64,000 nt of DNA from the NCBI GenBank assembly GCA_947650365.1, contig OX393555.1, positions 9,788,840-9,852,839 of the forward strand, given 5' to 3'. Both the position numbers and the translations under genes were made by a program. Source of the stretch: Chamaelirium japonicum. Lineage: Eukaryota > Streptophyta > Magnoliopsida > Liliales > Melanthiaceae. Below are positions 62,461 through 64,000 of the stretch, in pieces. The notes beneath the pieces are model-generated. The model did not search any database and was not told the DNA's origin. It worked only from the letters and a program-made list of their open reading frames with translations. Every line of letters starts with the position of its first letter. Position 1 is the first letter of the stretch.

Positions 62461-63762
62461 CCTTCCCCATCATTACCACCACTGTTGTCTCCAATTCTCC
62501 ATCCATGGTGTTACCGCATCCTCGTCCTTCCTCATCAGAGATACCGCCTCCCCTTCCCCTTCCCCTTCCTCCTCCTTTACCATTGTCGGCATCGATGCCT
62601 CCTTGCCTTCCACTTCCTTCTCCAGTGCGATGTACTCATGGAATGCAGGATGGTAATGAGATTTTTTCTTCAACTCTAATTATATAGTTAGACTAGGATA
62701 AAGTAAAGGCTTGACATGATTGTGAATAGGGTGGAACCTTCAGGGACTAGGGTTCATGGCTTCCAACCGGGCCCGATCGACACACTACACAAGTGTCTCT
62801 ATCAATCTTTCAGGACCCGGTTAACTTGCGTGGCCATCTAGAGTGCGACGCAAGCTGCACTCCAATCCCCCTAGACTTACTATGCTCTCTCGCATACCCC
62901 TGCTCTTCACTTAGTATTGGTAATGCGATGTCCCTCAACTTGATGCCATGTGTGAACTCGAGGTGGAGAGCACCGTCAGACTCGAGTGACCATCTGACTA
63001 GGTTCCTTCCAAGTTGATCATCTCATCGCACCTCCGGTCGCTTTGGCCAAGCAAGCAGATCCAGTCAATAGCTCGACTGTTGACCACCAAGCCTGGGTTT
63101 AGTGCGGTGTATATAACACCAAGGAACGCACCTCCCAATAAGGATATGGATGTCCTGCAGGAGTGGCGTGCCAATGCAACGTCAGCCCGATAACCCAACG
63201 CATCGTGGTATTGGGTCGTGGTTAGATCTCTCACACGTTGGTGAACCAAAGTTTCCTGCAACTGGTTAGTCCACCGGTTATGATTCCTCAGGGTTTAGGA
63301 TCGATTACCCTAAGCAGAAACACGGCTATATGCACCGGTGTCTACTCACTGATCGATCTGTACACCATGTTGGTTCTGTTCAGTCACAGACACTGTGTCT
63401 GCTAATGACCATGGTGGAAAAACACATGCTTTGTCATTTCAATAGCTTAACCTGATAGGGTGACCAACCCTAATTAGAGCTGCGAACTATTTAGGCTCAT
63501 AGGACCAATCCACTGAGTCTCCCACTCAGATGGACTACTATATAGCCATGACTCTTTTAAGTCATGTATATAGAACACATACAAAGATACGCACCATAAA
63601 GCAAATATCAACTCATTTATTAATCAACCAAGTTTTTACATGCTCTAAACCACATCTTATACCACACCTTCCCCATCATTATCACCACTGTTGTCTCCAA
63701 TTCTCCATTCATGGTGTCGCCGCCTCCTCATCCTTCCTCATCAGAGCTACCGCCTCCCCTTT
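62461..63762. repeat. Direct repeats of about 100 bp, 1.2 kb apart
   Basis: CCTTCCCCATCATTACCACC (62461 on) recurs at 63667 with CACTGTTGTCTCCAATTCTC and CTTCCTCATCAGAG in the same order. The intervening 1.1 kb has no recognised coding sequence. They may bound an element or be a small segmental duplication. Confidence 0.6.
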
Positions 63763-63875
63763 CCCATTGCCGGCATCAATGCCTCCTTGTCTTGTCATTC
63801 CTTCTCCATCATCATTGTCGCCTCCTCTTCCTTCCCATCGTCGTCGCCTTTACCTCCCCTTCCACATCGTTCCCA

Positions 63876-64000
63876 CTAGGGGTGCAACTCGAGTCGGGGA
63901 ACCACCCCAAAACCAAACCAAACTAGTTCGGATTTGCTATATTGCAACCAGAACCAATCTAAATTGGGCAAACCCGAACCGTTACCCAACCCACACTAGG
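63876..64000. repeat. hAT-like repeat cut by window end
   Basis: TAGGGGTGCAACTCGAGTCG followed by AACC-rich low-complexity words, like the left ends at 29489 and 43169. The right end lies outside the window. Confidence 0.4.

Overview
The window is nuclear DNA of a flowering plant. It holds three split protein-coding genes with spliceosomal introns, set in a dense mass of transposable elements, microsatellites and minisatellites. The DMC1 protein has a monocot-like flavour (for example GSDVLLRR...[18 protein letters not shown]), so a monocot is the best guess, but the sequence does not fix the species. Nothing bacterial, organellar or viral was seen.

Genes. (1) DMC1, the meiosis-specific RecA/RAD51-family recombinase, lies on + at 653-4850. 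It rebuilds as 14 coding exons and 342 codons. Two of its 13 introns look U12-type: an 88-bp GT-AG intron (2172-2259) and a 1.66-kb AT-AC intron (3146-4805) filled with small transposons. (2) A YUCCA-type flavin monooxygenase of auxin biosynthesis lies on + at 24001-27753, with 4 exons and 423 codons. Its third intron has a GC donor and carries TRIM retroelement remnants. (3) A four-EF-hand calmodulin-like gene lies on - at 41461-45199, with 4 exons and 147 codons.

Mobile elements. Non-LTR: a 5'-truncated LINE on - (8476-10513, perfect 15-bp target duplication); a 5'-truncated LINE on + (16216-19467, 13-bp duplication, ORF broken by one amber codon); a LINE 3' piece with an RNase H domain (about 49449-49990, -); small LINE tails; several tRNA-derived SINE-like copies; and two copies of an ORF-less retroelement of about 0.8 kb (6208-7019 and 57709-58537), each with its own target duplication. 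LTR-type: a complete Cassandra TRIM with 5S rRNA-like LTRs (13004-13762), diverged TRIMs around 20009-20700 and 26521-27502, and LTR-like pieces near 32162-32719 and 39300-39720. DNA transposons: a decayed hAT transposase (32720-34932, -), a decayed PIF/Harbinger-type Myb/SANT-like ORF (about 37020-37900), Tourist-like, hAT-like and other MITEs, a Micron-like element between (TA)n tracts (55755-56623), and a 2.93-kb foldback element with arms of about 1.44 kb (51450-54379).

Layout: 1-5.1 kb DMC1; 5.1-23.3 kb repeats; 23.4-27.8 kb YUCCA; 27.8-41.4 kb repeats, including a GC-rich minisatellite of about 71 bp per unit next to a gypsy-like LTR; 41.4-45.2 kb calmodulin-like gene; 45.2-64 kb repeats. 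The three genes have no evident functional link.
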